Source: Chlorobiota bacterium (GTDB taxonomy: Bacteria > Bacteroidota > Ignavibacteria > SZUA-365 > JAADGX01). Taken from it: a stretch of DNA of 12,608 bases. Position numbers and translations under genes: made by a program. Under the pieces are notes generated by a model. That model saw only the letters and a list, made by a program, of their open reading frames with translations. It did no database searches and was not told the origin of the DNA. Positions 1 through 7,200 of the stretch are shown here, in pieces; within the stretch, counting starts at the first letter, position 1; each line of letters begins with the position of its first letter. Location of the stretch: positions 1 to 12,608 of the forward strand of contig JAADGX010000019.1 in NCBI GenBank assembly GCA_013152135.1, in the 5' to 3' direction.

Positions 1-222
1 GAAACGATCGATGAAGAAATAAGTTTTATCGTCCGCGACGCGGACAAACGCGTGGCTATTTGGCGAACCGACGCCCGCCTGCAATGGAAAGGCCGGTTGT
101 TCAACCATGAAGTATTGGTAACCGGAATGGTCAACAACCTTTTCAATTACTACTACGTCGAGGTTGTTGGTAACATGGCGCCCATACGCAACTTCACGCT
201 CGTCCTGGAAACTTCCCTGTAA
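1..222 (+). CDS. C-terminal end of a probable TonB-dependent outer-membrane receptor (5' partial)
   Basis: Frame 1 is open from the window edge to TAA at 220-222 and gives 73 residues. The last 50 or so residues look like the closing strands of a TonB-dependent receptor barrel. A run of alternating polar and hydrophobic residues (ARLQWKGRLF) leads into VNNLFNYYYVEVVGNMAPIR, which resembles the family's 'N-L-x-N-x-x-Y' turn, and then a proline-arginine step into the final strand (NFTLVLETSL). These receptors import siderophores, cobalamin or glycans across the outer membrane. The protein ends in Leu, where most barrel proteins end in an aromatic residue. The plug domain and TonB box lie outside the window, so the substrate cannot be named. 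Another outer-membrane barrel type remains possible. Confidence 0.6.
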   Translation, partial: ETIDEEISFIVRDADKRVAIWRTDARLQWKGRLFNHEVLVTGMVNNLFNYYYVEVVGNMAPIRNFTLVLETSL

Positions 223-227
223 AAGAA

Positions 228-246
228 ATCCCGCCTGTGGCGGGAT
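228..246 (-). terminator. Rho-independent terminator hairpin between convergent genes
   Basis: An 8-bp perfect stem (ATCCCGCC / GGCGGGAT) closes a 3-nt TGT loop. On the minus strand the stem is followed by TTTCTTTTA, a usable U-rich tail for the TPR gene that ends at 284. On the plus strand the stem is followed by A-rich sequence, so it fits the minus-strand unit better, although the stem may also mark the end of the receptor transcript. Confidence 0.7.
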
Positions 247-283
247 AAAAAAGCGGTTGTACCAACCCCGTTGTCATTCCTGC

Positions 284-1045
284 TTACTTCGGCAAATGTT
301 CTATCTCATATTTGGCGTTGCGCGCAAACTTGGGGTCTTTCTTGGCTTTCATGAACGCTTCGCGTGCCTTGGCGTTGTTGCCCTCGTTCCGATAGGCTAC
401 GCCAAGCTCGAAGTACGCCGCACCGCGGGATTTTGGTTTCAAGTACTTGATCGCCTTTGTGGCGGCATCGATAGCCTGACCGGATTTCCCGAGCTTGTTA
501 TAAACAATTGCCAGGTAAAGATACGCATTGCCGTATGTAGGAGCGACCTCCACTGCTTCCTTGAGAAGAGGGAGCGCTTTTTCAAAGGACGACTTCTTGA
601 TGAGCAAACTGGCCTGACCCGTGTTTGCAGCGGCAAGTCCAATCTTGGCGGGTTTGAAACCGCTCTTCAGATCAAGCGCTTTCCTGTAAGAAGCACTTGC
701 CTTTTTGTAGTTTTTCCTGATAATGTACACGCCGCCTATCGCGTTGTATCCGAGGTGAAATTCGGGTTTTAATCTAACCGCGTTTTCATAGGCGGCCAAC
801 GCTTCGTCCAACTTACCCGATTTTTTAAGTGCCAATCCCATTTGGTAGTAGATCCGGTAATCTTCCTGGATGCTGAGCGCCGATCGATATTTCTCGATGG
901 CGCCGGAGTAATTTCCCGCTTTCAACATGGCGTTACCGGCGTTGTACAACTTTCCTGCTTCCGGGTCGAGACTGGATTTCGACTGGGCATGCAAAGCCAG
1001 GGGGAAGATCAGAATGGCAATCAGAAAATATTGTAATTGTTTCAT
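284..1045 (-). CDS. Secreted tetratricopeptide-repeat (TPR) protein
   Basis: This is a 253-residue protein. It begins with a Sec signal peptide (residues 1-21: lysine, hydrophobic core FLIAILIFPLAL, cleavage likely after HA before QS). The rest is TPR helical pairs: about 31-64, 65-98, 99-132, an imperfect one around 133-172, then about 173-207 and 208-241. The canonical spacing of small and aromatic residues is visible (for example G-x-A-x-x-x-x-G-x-x-x-x-A-x-x-x-Y, ending in a proline loop as in LKPEF). TPR arrays act as protein-binding scaffolds. Here the array should sit in the periplasm or be tethered to the envelope. No catalytic domain is present and no partner can be named. It lies about 80 bp downstream of two tRNA genes on the same strand and could be reached by read-through. 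No clear Shine-Dalgarno site precedes the ATG. The signal peptide directly at the start supports this choice of start. Confidence 0.85.
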   Translation of the reverse strand: MKQLQYFLIAILIFPLALHAQSKSSLDPEAGKLYNAGNAMLKAGNYSGAIEKYRSALSIQEDYRIYYQMGLALKKSGKLDEALAAYENAVRLKPEFHLGYNAIGGVYIIRKNYKKASASYRKALDLKSGFKPAKIGLAAANTGQASLLIKKSSFEKALPLLKEAVEVAPTYGNAYLYLAIVYNKLGKSGQAIDAATKAIKYLKPKSRGAAYFELGVAYRNEGNNAKAREAFMKAKKDPKFARNAKYEIEHLPK

Positions 1046-1071
1046 GTGATTTTACAGGTTGTTAATGAAGA

Positions 1072-1109
1072 AAAACGGGGCGATCCAAAGTACTGTTCGT
1101 TCCCGTTTT
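1072..1109 (-). terminator. Possible terminator or attenuator after the tRNA genes
   Basis: An 8-bp inverted repeat (AAAACGGG / CCCGTTTT on the minus strand; arms at 1102-1109 and 1072-1079) encloses a 22-nt loop. On the minus strand the second arm runs into TTTTTCTTC, giving an A-tract, GC core and T-tract arrangement. It starts 17 nt after the 3' end of tRNA-Leu and ends 27 nt before the TPR start codon. The loop is longer than usual, so this is tentative. Confidence 0.35.
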
Positions 1110-1125
1110 GCTTGGTTGAATGTCG

Positions 1126-1208
1126 TGCGGAAGGCGGGACTCGAACCCGCACACCCGGTGGGCACCACCCCCTCAAGATGGCGTGTCTACCAATTTCACC
1201 ACTTCCGC
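1126..1208 (-). tRNA. tRNA-Leu (anticodon GAG)
   Basis: This is an 83-nt class II tRNA on the minus strand. The acceptor arms GCGGAAG and CTTCCGC pair perfectly, with discriminator A at 1126. The anticodon stem CCATC/GGTGG encloses the loop TTGAGGG, giving anticodon GAG, which reads CUC and CUU. A 14-nt variable region with internal CCC/GGG pairing is the long arm expected for tRNA-Leu. The T arm is GCGGG-TTCGAGT-CCCGC. The CCA end is not encoded (the next bases are CGA), so it must be added after transcription. Confidence 0.96.
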
Positions 1209-1215
1209 AATCCGG

Positions 1216-1288
1216 TGAGGCTGGATGGACTCGAACCATCGACCCTCTGCTTAAAAGGCAGATGCTCTACCACCTGAGCTACAGCCCC
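1216..1288 (-). tRNA. tRNA-Lys (anticodon TTT)
   Basis: This is a 73-nt tRNA on the minus strand. Acceptor arm GGGGCTG pairs with CAGCCTC (one G-U pair), with discriminator A. The anticodon stem TCTGC/GCAGA encloses the loop CTTTTAA, giving anticodon UUU for AAA/AAG lysine codons. The T arm is GATGG-TTCGAGT-CCATC. CCA is not encoded. It is the promoter-proximal member of a tandem pair, with only 7 nt between it and tRNA-Leu, so the two are almost certainly processed from one transcript. Confidence 0.97.
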
Positions 1289-1302
1289 GGCCAAATGAAG
1301 CT

Positions 1303-1334
1303 TAAAGGTAATAAATACACCGCTTCAGTGCAAG
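1303..1334 (-). promoter_or_regulatory. Putative Bacteroidetes-type promoter of the tRNA operon
   Basis: On the minus strand CTTG (1334-1331) is separated by 20 nt from TACCTTTA (1310-1303), which lies 14 nt before the first base of tRNA-Lys. The primary sigma factor of Bacteroidetes is known to use a -33 TTTG and -7 TAnnTTTG pattern with about 19-20 nt between. This site matches with one mismatch in each box. The same layout recurs upstream of porV at 8383-8414. Confidence 0.4.
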
Positions 1335-1382
1335 GTGGCCACGAAAATATCAAAGAACTTCGCATCGCTCCGTGTTTTATAC

Positions 1383-1415
1383 CACGGGACCGAACTTGTT
1401 CCCGTGTGCGCGCAC
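1383..1415. repeat. Two adjacent inverted repeats upstream of the tRNA operon
   Basis: CACGGGA (1383-1389) and TCCCGTG (1400-1406) form a perfect 7-bp stem with a 10-nt loop. The palindrome GTGCGCGCAC (1406-1415) begins at the last base of that stem. Neither is followed by a T-run on either strand, so neither looks like a terminator. They sit in the 199-bp gap between the beta-barrel gene and the tRNA promoter and could be protein-binding or RNA structural elements. No function can be assigned. Confidence 0.4.
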
Positions 1416-1487
1416 GACGACCTCGTAACACCGCATATCACCGGTACCATCCCCCACATTTCTTCCTTCCGTTCAACCGGCAGGTGA

Positions 1488-2042
1488 TCAATTGAAATAG
1501 TAATAAAGACCAAGTTGGGGCAGCGGCAACACTTCTGACGACGCCACGAAATAGGTGAACGCCACATTGGCGTTGAAGATCAGTTTTGGAGAAATACTCC
1601 ACTCGTACGCGATGCCGATACCCATGCGAAACGGAGCCTTGAGCTTGTTTTTACTCTCCTCCGGTTTGTCCTGATAATACAGACCCAGACCGAGGTACCC
1701 GTAAAAACGGGATCGAACGGTTGCATCGAAATCGAACTGTCCTTCACCGCCCACTGCCCACAATGCCTGATCTTCCAGGCCCAGGTATCCTCCCGTCAAC
1801 TGAAAGCAGAATCGTCCCCGGGGGTGAAACCGGGTGGACAATCCTATACCGGACAACAACCCCGTGTTCAATCCGATTCCCCAGACATCGGTGGTATTGA
1901 ATACGCTTTTTTGCTTTGTCACATCAATAATCTCTTGCGTATTTTCCTCCGGTGTCTTCTGTGTTTCCTGGCATCGCAATTCACGGATCGGAAAAAGGAA
2001 CACGAAGAAGACGAGTGCAATCATTAACCGTGTTGACATCAT
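1488..2042 (-). CDS. Small secreted beta-barrel-type outer-membrane protein, unidentified family
   Basis: This is a 184-residue protein with an N-terminal signal sequence (hydrophobic core LMIALVFFVFLF, cleavage likely near residue 24-25). A polar stretch (about 25-50) is followed by alternating beta strands with glycines and aromatic residues: WGIGLNTGLLSGIGLST, FCFQLTGGYLGL, YGYLGLGLYYQ, FRMGIGIAYEW and a final strand QLGLYYYFN. The alternating pattern and aromatic end are typical of small 8-stranded outer-membrane barrels of the OmpA/OmpX or outer-membrane beta-barrel type. The specific family and ligand are not recognised. Two ATGs are adjacent (2042 and 2039). GAGGAG sits 6 nt before the first and 9 nt before the second, so either may be used. 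The gene is divergent from the methionine sulfoxide reductase gene and stands alone as a transcription unit. Confidence 0.75.
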   Translation of the reverse strand: MMSTRLMIALVFFVFLFPIRELRCQETQKTPEENTQEIIDVTKQKSVFNTTDVWGIGLNTGLLSGIGLSTRFHPRGRFCFQLTGGYLGLEDQALWAVGGEGQFDFDATVRSRFYGYLGLGLYYQDKPEESKNKLKAPFRMGIGIAYEWSISPKLIFNANVAFTYFVASSEVLPLPQLGLYYYFN

Positions 2043-2169
2043 GGTTATCTCCTCTTGTCATTTAAATATCGCAATCCGCCTCAATATACTATTCTCGAAA
2101 TATGAAAACCACTATGTTGAATACATGGCTTACTCACCTTGTTTTCCGTCATCAATTCCATAAGCGTCC
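2043..2169. promoter_or_regulatory. Divergent promoter region
   Basis: This 127-bp AT-rich gap lies between two divergent genes and must carry both promoters. On the plus strand TATACT (2085-2090) resembles a -10 box. The overlapping bases 2083-2088 read TATATT on the minus strand, so the two -10 candidates would overlap. No convincing -35 or -33 element pairs with either. The ribosome binding site of the minus-strand gene (GAGGAG) is clear. Confidence 0.2.
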
Positions 2170-2667
2170 ATGAGTGAAGAAATCCCGTCAATCGGCGCAT
2201 CGAACCATGCGATCCTGTCGGCCTTGCGATCGCTCCTCGACGGCGAAAGCGACGCATTGGCCAATCTCGCCAACGCGGCGTCGCTTTTGTACCACTCCCT
2301 TTCCGATATCAACTGGGTCGGATTCTACATACGCCGCGGCGATGAACTCGTACTGGGGCCGTTCCATGGCAAACCCGCATGCGTAAGGATCGCCGTAGGT
2401 GCTGGTGTATGCGGTAACGCCGTTACAGCCGGAACCCTCTTTTCGGTCCCGGACGTCCGCCAATTTCCGGGGCACATTGCATGCGACCCGGAATCCCGCT
2501 CCGAACTCGTTGTTCCCATCAAGCGAAGTGGCATCGTTATCGCGGTACTCGATATTGACAGCCCCGTTGTCGATAGGTTCGGCATCGGTGAGGAAGAATT
2601 GGCTTCCGAAATTGCGCGCATTATCGAACGTTACCCGATGGATTGGTCATCCCTTGGCCTTTCGTAA
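2170..2667 (+). CDS. msrC: Free methionine-(R)-sulfoxide reductase (fRMsr, GAF-domain type)
   Basis: This is a 165-residue single-domain GAF protein of the fRMsr (YebR/MsrC) family. These enzymes reduce free, not protein-bound, methionine-R-sulfoxide in the cytoplasm using thioredoxin. The family signature is present: DINWVGFYI (46-54), LVLGPFHGKPACVRI (60-74), GVCG (79-82), VPDV (93-96) and FPGHIACD (99-106). The three conserved cysteines are Cys71, Cys81 and Cys105. Their spacing of 10 and 24 residues equals that of Cys84, Cys94 and Cys118 in the E. coli enzyme, so the enzyme should be active. Length is normal for the family. No Shine-Dalgarno site is visible, but the conserved N-terminal helix region supports this ATG. 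It reads in the same direction as the polysaccharide/T9SS cluster but is 154 bp away and functionally unrelated. Confidence 0.93.
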   Translation: MSEEIPSIGASNHAILSALRSLLDGESDALANLANAASLLYHSLSDINWVGFYIRRGDELVLGPFHGKPACVRIAVGAGVCGNAVTAGTLFSVPDVRQFPGHIACDPESRSELVVPIKRSGIVIAVLDIDSPVVDRFGIGEEELASEIARIIERYPMDWSSLGLS

Positions 2668-2800
2668 CCATGATTTTTCCCTTGCATCGTCAAAATTCAG
2701 AATGTATCTTGATTTTTGTATTGAATTCTCTCATCAACGCCACAGGACATTATTGAAAGTTTGTTAAAGGTTGGAACAAGATCACGCATTTATCATCAAC

Positions 2801-2808
2801 TACCTTTA
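2801..2808 (+). promoter_or_regulatory. Possible -7 element upstream of the flippase gene
   Basis: TACCTTTA is identical to the -7 candidate of the tRNA operon and fits TAnnTTTG except for the last base. No TTTG lies 19-20 nt upstream (the bases there are CAAG), so only half of the promoter is seen. If used, transcription would begin very close to the GTG at 2822. Confidence 0.2.
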
Positions 2809-2821
2809 ACTACCGTTCATT

Positions 2822-4201
2822 GTGGCGCGTTCAAACAAAGTAATCTCATTCTCCTCCCCTTCCTCCGCATCATTCGTTGCCAGTTATTCCATTATTGCTG
2901 ACAGCGGCAAGGTGTTGTCATTCTCGGTGCTGAGATCATTGGGCCGGAAATTGAACTTTGGTGTCACCGGACGGCAGACGTCCCTTATTTTCGGCGCTCA
3001 ACTTCTGAATGCTGTCCTGGGACTTTTTATTGCCGGAATTCTGACGCGACTTTTAAGTGTATCCGAATTCGGCCTGTTTTCCCTCGTTGTCAGTGTTGTT
3101 ATTTTTCTCTCGGTCTTTTTCGACTTCGGGTTATCCTCTGCTGGCATGCGATGGACCGCACTGGCGTCATCAAGAGACCGTGAACGCGTTCGTGCCGGTG
3201 TCGTTTTTACCGTTGCCGGGGCGTTGGGGTTGGCCTTCATACTGGCGGTCGCGATTTCCGGACTGTTGATTCAACCATTCGTCAAAGAAAGCGTCGTGTA
3301 CGTATTTCTCGTGACAGCGCCATTCGTCATTGCCATACCAATGCAGGAAGCGGTGATTACCCAAGCACGCGGCAGTAACCGCATCGGGTTGCTGGCCGGT
3401 TTCCTGTTGCTTCCCAGGATCTTTTTTCTGGCCACATTGTTTTTATACTTTTTCGTCGGCGGGTTGTCACTCGAACTCGCGTTGATTTTTCAATTTACAT
3501 CGGTTGCTCTCGCCGTCGGCATAGCGGTGATGCTGTTTCGCCCATCCTGGAGGGATGCGCGCCAAGAATGGGAACAATTGAAAAAGGAGATCAGCGAATT
3601 CGGACGTCATGTATATTATGGCCGTATTGTTGACGGGTTGACGAACGGCATAGACAAGATCCTGTTGAGCTTTTTTCATGGCGTCGTACCGGTCGGTTTT
3701 TATTCCATCTCGCTTATGCTTACCAATCCAATAACCACGTTCTCCCAGGCGATGTCAACGAGCGCGTACAAATCATTCACGACGCGGAGAGTCATCCCCA
3801 GAAAAATCATCTGGGGAAATACCTTGTGGTGTATTGGAAGCGCTCTTTTCATTATTATCATCGCGGGCTTTATCATTCCTCTTTTCTTTACGAGCAAGTT
3901 TGAGAGTTCCATCCCGCTGGTGCCGTACCTGGCCGCGGGCAGCGCCCTGGCGGGCATGAACGCTCCTTACCATGCGTTCCTCCTTGCCCACCGGCTGGGG
4001 AAACAGGTGAAAATCATGTCCTGGTGGACATCCGGAACGAACGTCGCGCTCAATATCATTCTCGTTCCCCTGCTCAGCGCCACCGGAGCGGGAATCGCCA
4101 TGATTTCATCCTATGGATTGAACCTGGCCATGAATCTGTATTACTATCGACAAGGCATCACCGAGACTCTTTTCAAGACCAGCGAGAGACCAAATGATTG
4201 A
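2822..4201 (+). CDS. Wzx-like polysaccharide flippase (MOP superfamily, oligosaccharide translocase)
   Basis: This is a 459-residue integral inner-membrane protein with about 11-12 hydrophobic segments: roughly 52-77, 82-105, 127-150, 157-178, 188-214, 219-239, 279-301, 333-356, 364-388 and 402-440 (probably two). Recognisable polysaccharide-synthesis (Wzx/RfbX) features are the N-terminal GRQTSLIFGAQLLN helix, the LLSVSEFGLFSLV motif (77-90) and the central IDKILLSFFHGVVPVGFYS motif (277-295). Such proteins flip undecaprenyl-linked oligosaccharide or O-antigen units to the periplasmic side. The GTG start is uncertain because no Shine-Dalgarno site precedes it and the first 40 residues are unlike the family. 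In-frame GTG 2912 or TTG 2939 would begin nearer the conserved region. Its stop overlaps the porU start by 8 bp, so translation is probably coupled. No glycosyltransferase or polymerase gene is seen here, and the substrate is unknown. Confidence 0.85.
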   Translation: MARSNKVISFSSPSSASFVASYSIIADSGKVLSFSVLRSLGRKLNFGVTGRQTSLIFGAQLLNAVLGLFIAGILTRLLSVSEFGLFSLVVSVVIFLSVFFDFGLSSAGMRWTALASSRDRERVRAGVVFTVAGALGLAFILAVAISGLLIQPFVKESVVYVFLVTAPFVIAIPMQEAVITQARGSNRIGLLAGFLLLPRIFFLATLFLYFFVGGLSLELALIFQFTSVALAVGIAVMLFRPSWRDARQEWEQLKKEISEFGRHVYYGRIVDGLTNGIDKILLSFFHGVVPVGFYSISLMLTNPITTFSQAMSTSAYKSFTTRRVIPRKIIWGNTLWCIGSALFIIIIAGFIIPLFFTSKFESSIPLVPYLAAGSALAGMNAPYHAFLLAHRLGKQVKIMSWWTSGTNVALNIILVPLLSATGAGIAMISSYGLNLAMNLYYYRQGITETLFKTSERPND

Positions 4202-7200
4202 CTCGATAAAATCAAACCGACATACGAAACCGGTCGACGTGCAGTACCGTCCCGCTTCCATACGTCTTTCGGCTGTAGCATTCCCGGCAACAGGGATGTT
4301 GAGATCAACGATGATCATCGTTATGGTTTTGCTTTCTTACCTGGCGGATCCGCTGCAAGCACAAACTCCGGACTTGCGTGTCATTCAGTCGGATCAATCC
4401 GGTATAACCATTGAACTTCGGCCACAACTCTCGTTACAGCAGGTTTCGATATCGGGTAAGGTTTATACGAAGGTAGAATTTAACGACAACCTGTATCTGT
4501 CCGAGGAATTCGCCGGAACACCGGACCTGCGGTTCTTCCAAAAAATCGTTGTTCTTCCCGGTCTCACCGGTCACGCCATCTCCGTTATCGATGCCAAGTA
4601 CCACGACGTTCCGAACGTCCTCTTGTTGCCGGTTCCAGGGATGAAAAAAGTTGGAGATGAATTCGTTCCTTTTTGGCAAGAAGGTGACCGCTACCGTTCA
4701 TCTACGTCTTTTCTTCCGGTGGCTATCGCCGAAATTCTGAATCCCGGCCAAGCAGGGAATTTATACATCGCCCAGGTCCGGTTGTATCCGTACCAATGGA
4801 ACGCCGCAACCCGATCACTACGTGTATACGACCACGTCGTCGTCCGGATTGATTTTGGACCACAAAGCGGGACGTTTGCCACAACCCCTGATGGCGAGCT
4901 GCCCCTCTTTCCAGCGAAAACCCTGTTGAATCCCAAGCAGGCAAGAAAATGGACGATCGCGAGAACGGAACGGCCGAAGACAGGAACGACGGTATCCATG
5001 GAAAGCGGCGACTGGTACAAGCTCAGCATCAACCAGGACGGTGTATATAAATTGGACGCGAACTGGTTCGCGCAAAACGGCATCTCGATCGGCAACGTCG
5101 ACCCGCGCACGATTCAATTATTCGGAAGCGGGGGACGGGAATTGCCGGATGATATCAATCTGCCTCGTCCCGATCCGTTGCAGGAAATCGCCATTGAAGT
5201 CATCGGCGAAGAAGATGGACGTTTTGATCAGAACGACTACGTCCTGTTCTATGGCAAGGGCCTGACAGGCTGGAATTACGACCCCGGAAAGAAAACCTAT
5301 CGCCACTACATCCACCGCTTTGCCAAAACGAATTCCTACCTGTTGACTTTCGGCCAAACGCAGGGGAAACGTATCGAAGCCGTCCAGGGGCCATCCGAGC
5401 CAAACCCCTATCGTCCGCCATTCTTTACCTGGATGGAATTCGATGAGCAGGAAACCGTGAACTTCCTTCACTCTGGCAGGCAATGGTTTGGTCCGAAGAT
5501 CACCGCGGGTGGGACGCAGGTAATTACGCGTCTTTTGGAAGGCCTGGTGGAGAACCAACCCATTACATACCGGATGGTATTAGTCGGAAGGGCGCAGGAT
5601 CAAACAACCAACTCGTTCAGTCTCGCGGATGGTGGCGTAGTGCTGGGCGTCGTTCCCATGCCGACGGTTGATCTTGGCACCGATCAATCCGATATCGCCG
5701 CCATTTCCCCCGTGCAGACCTTTACGCGCGCCGGTTCGCTACCGGACAGACGTTCAAACCTCCGCATCACGTACACGGCCAGCGATCCTGATCGCAACGA
5801 GGGCGGGTACGTGGACTGGGTGGAGTGGCACTATGCACATGATTTCATCGCCCGCGGCGATAAGTTGTCCTTTACCGGCGTCGATACATCCGCGGTCATC
5901 GAATATGTCATCAATAATTTCTCCACCAGCGACGTGCGCGTATACGACATCACGAAACACGCAAGCGTCCGGCGCATATCCAACGCCGTCGTCAGCGGGG
6001 GAACGGTTCGTTTCCAGGAACAGGCCCAACAGGGAACTCCATCATGGTTTTTCGTGGTCGCCAGCAATGCCTATCTCGCGCCGTCCGCCGTTCAAAAGGT
6101 GGACAATTCAAATCTCCTCGGTGCTTCCGGAGCAAAAGCCCTCGTGATTGCGCCCAAAGTGTTCTTCAAAGAAGCAGAACGATTGGCCGAGTATCGAAAT
6201 ACAAGTAAAGACCCGATTTCCGCCATGGCCGTCAAGCTCGAATCGATTTATAACGAATTCAATGAAGGTCTTCCCGACCCGGCTGCAATTCGTAATTTCC
6301 TGAGCTATGCGTTTCAAAACTGGCAGGTGCCTCCGCAATACGTCACCCTCCTGGGCGACGGGCACTTCGACTACCTCGGTAAAACAACATCCGAACCGAT
6401 ACGAATCCCGGTCTGGGAATCCGAAAATTCAACGCATCTGATTTATTCGTACACTTCCGACGATTTCTTCGCGAAAATTGTCGGAAACGATCCCTACGTC
6501 GATGTCGCTATCGGTCGTATCACCGCGCAAACCGTTGAAGAAGCACGGGAATCGGTGGACAAGATCATCCACTACGAGACGGGCCAGGATTACTCTCCGT
6601 GGCGCGGCCGCGTCACGTTCGTCGCGGATGACGGTCTGACGTCAAATGGCGATGACGGCGCACTGCATACGAGCCAGGCCGAAGACCTGGCAAATAACAT
6701 ACCCCCTGAATTCCTGCAGGACAAGATCTACATCGTGGACTACAACACCGTCATCTCTTCCCAGGGAAGGCGGAAACCCGACGCCAACAAGGCAATTATT
6801 GAAAGCATCAATAACGGCACACTGGTCATCAATTACACGGGACACGGCAGCGAAGAGGTGTGGGCCCACGAGCGGGTGTTCACTATCTCCGGGAGTATCC
6901 CTCAGCTTCACAACAAGAACCGGTTCACATTCCTCGTTGCAGCCACCTGCACGTTCGGATTGTACGACCGGCCCGATGACCGCAGCGGAGCCGAGATCAT
7001 GTTGCTTGCCCCGGATATGGGACTGATCGGCGGCGTGTCGTCGCCGCGCGTCGTGTATTCAAACGAGAACTACGTCTTCAACCAGATATATCTCGAAAAC
7101 CTCTTAAGGAAAGGACGAGAAGCGGATGGACGGGCCCGGCGATCCGGCGACGCACTCTTCGCCACCAAGCAGGTGCTCACGAACAGGGTAGGTTTTGAGA

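Noticed and set aside
164..772. Long open frame on the plus strand opposite the TPR gene
   Set aside because: It is antisense to a clear TPR protein, is Cys/Arg-rich without domain signatures and has no ribosome binding site.
1126..1288. tRNA pair as an integration (att) site
   Set aside because: No integrase gene, no repeated tRNA 3' end and no foreign-looking segment is visible in the window.
1037..1495. Open frames across the tRNA genes on both strands
   Set aside because: They run through two well-folded tRNAs and contain the usual tRNA-derived spurious peptides.
2690..2725. Possible terminator after the methionine sulfoxide reductase gene (CAAAA ... TTTTTG)
   Set aside because: The arms are AT-only and about 20 nt apart with no GC stem, so this is likely chance in AT-rich sequence.
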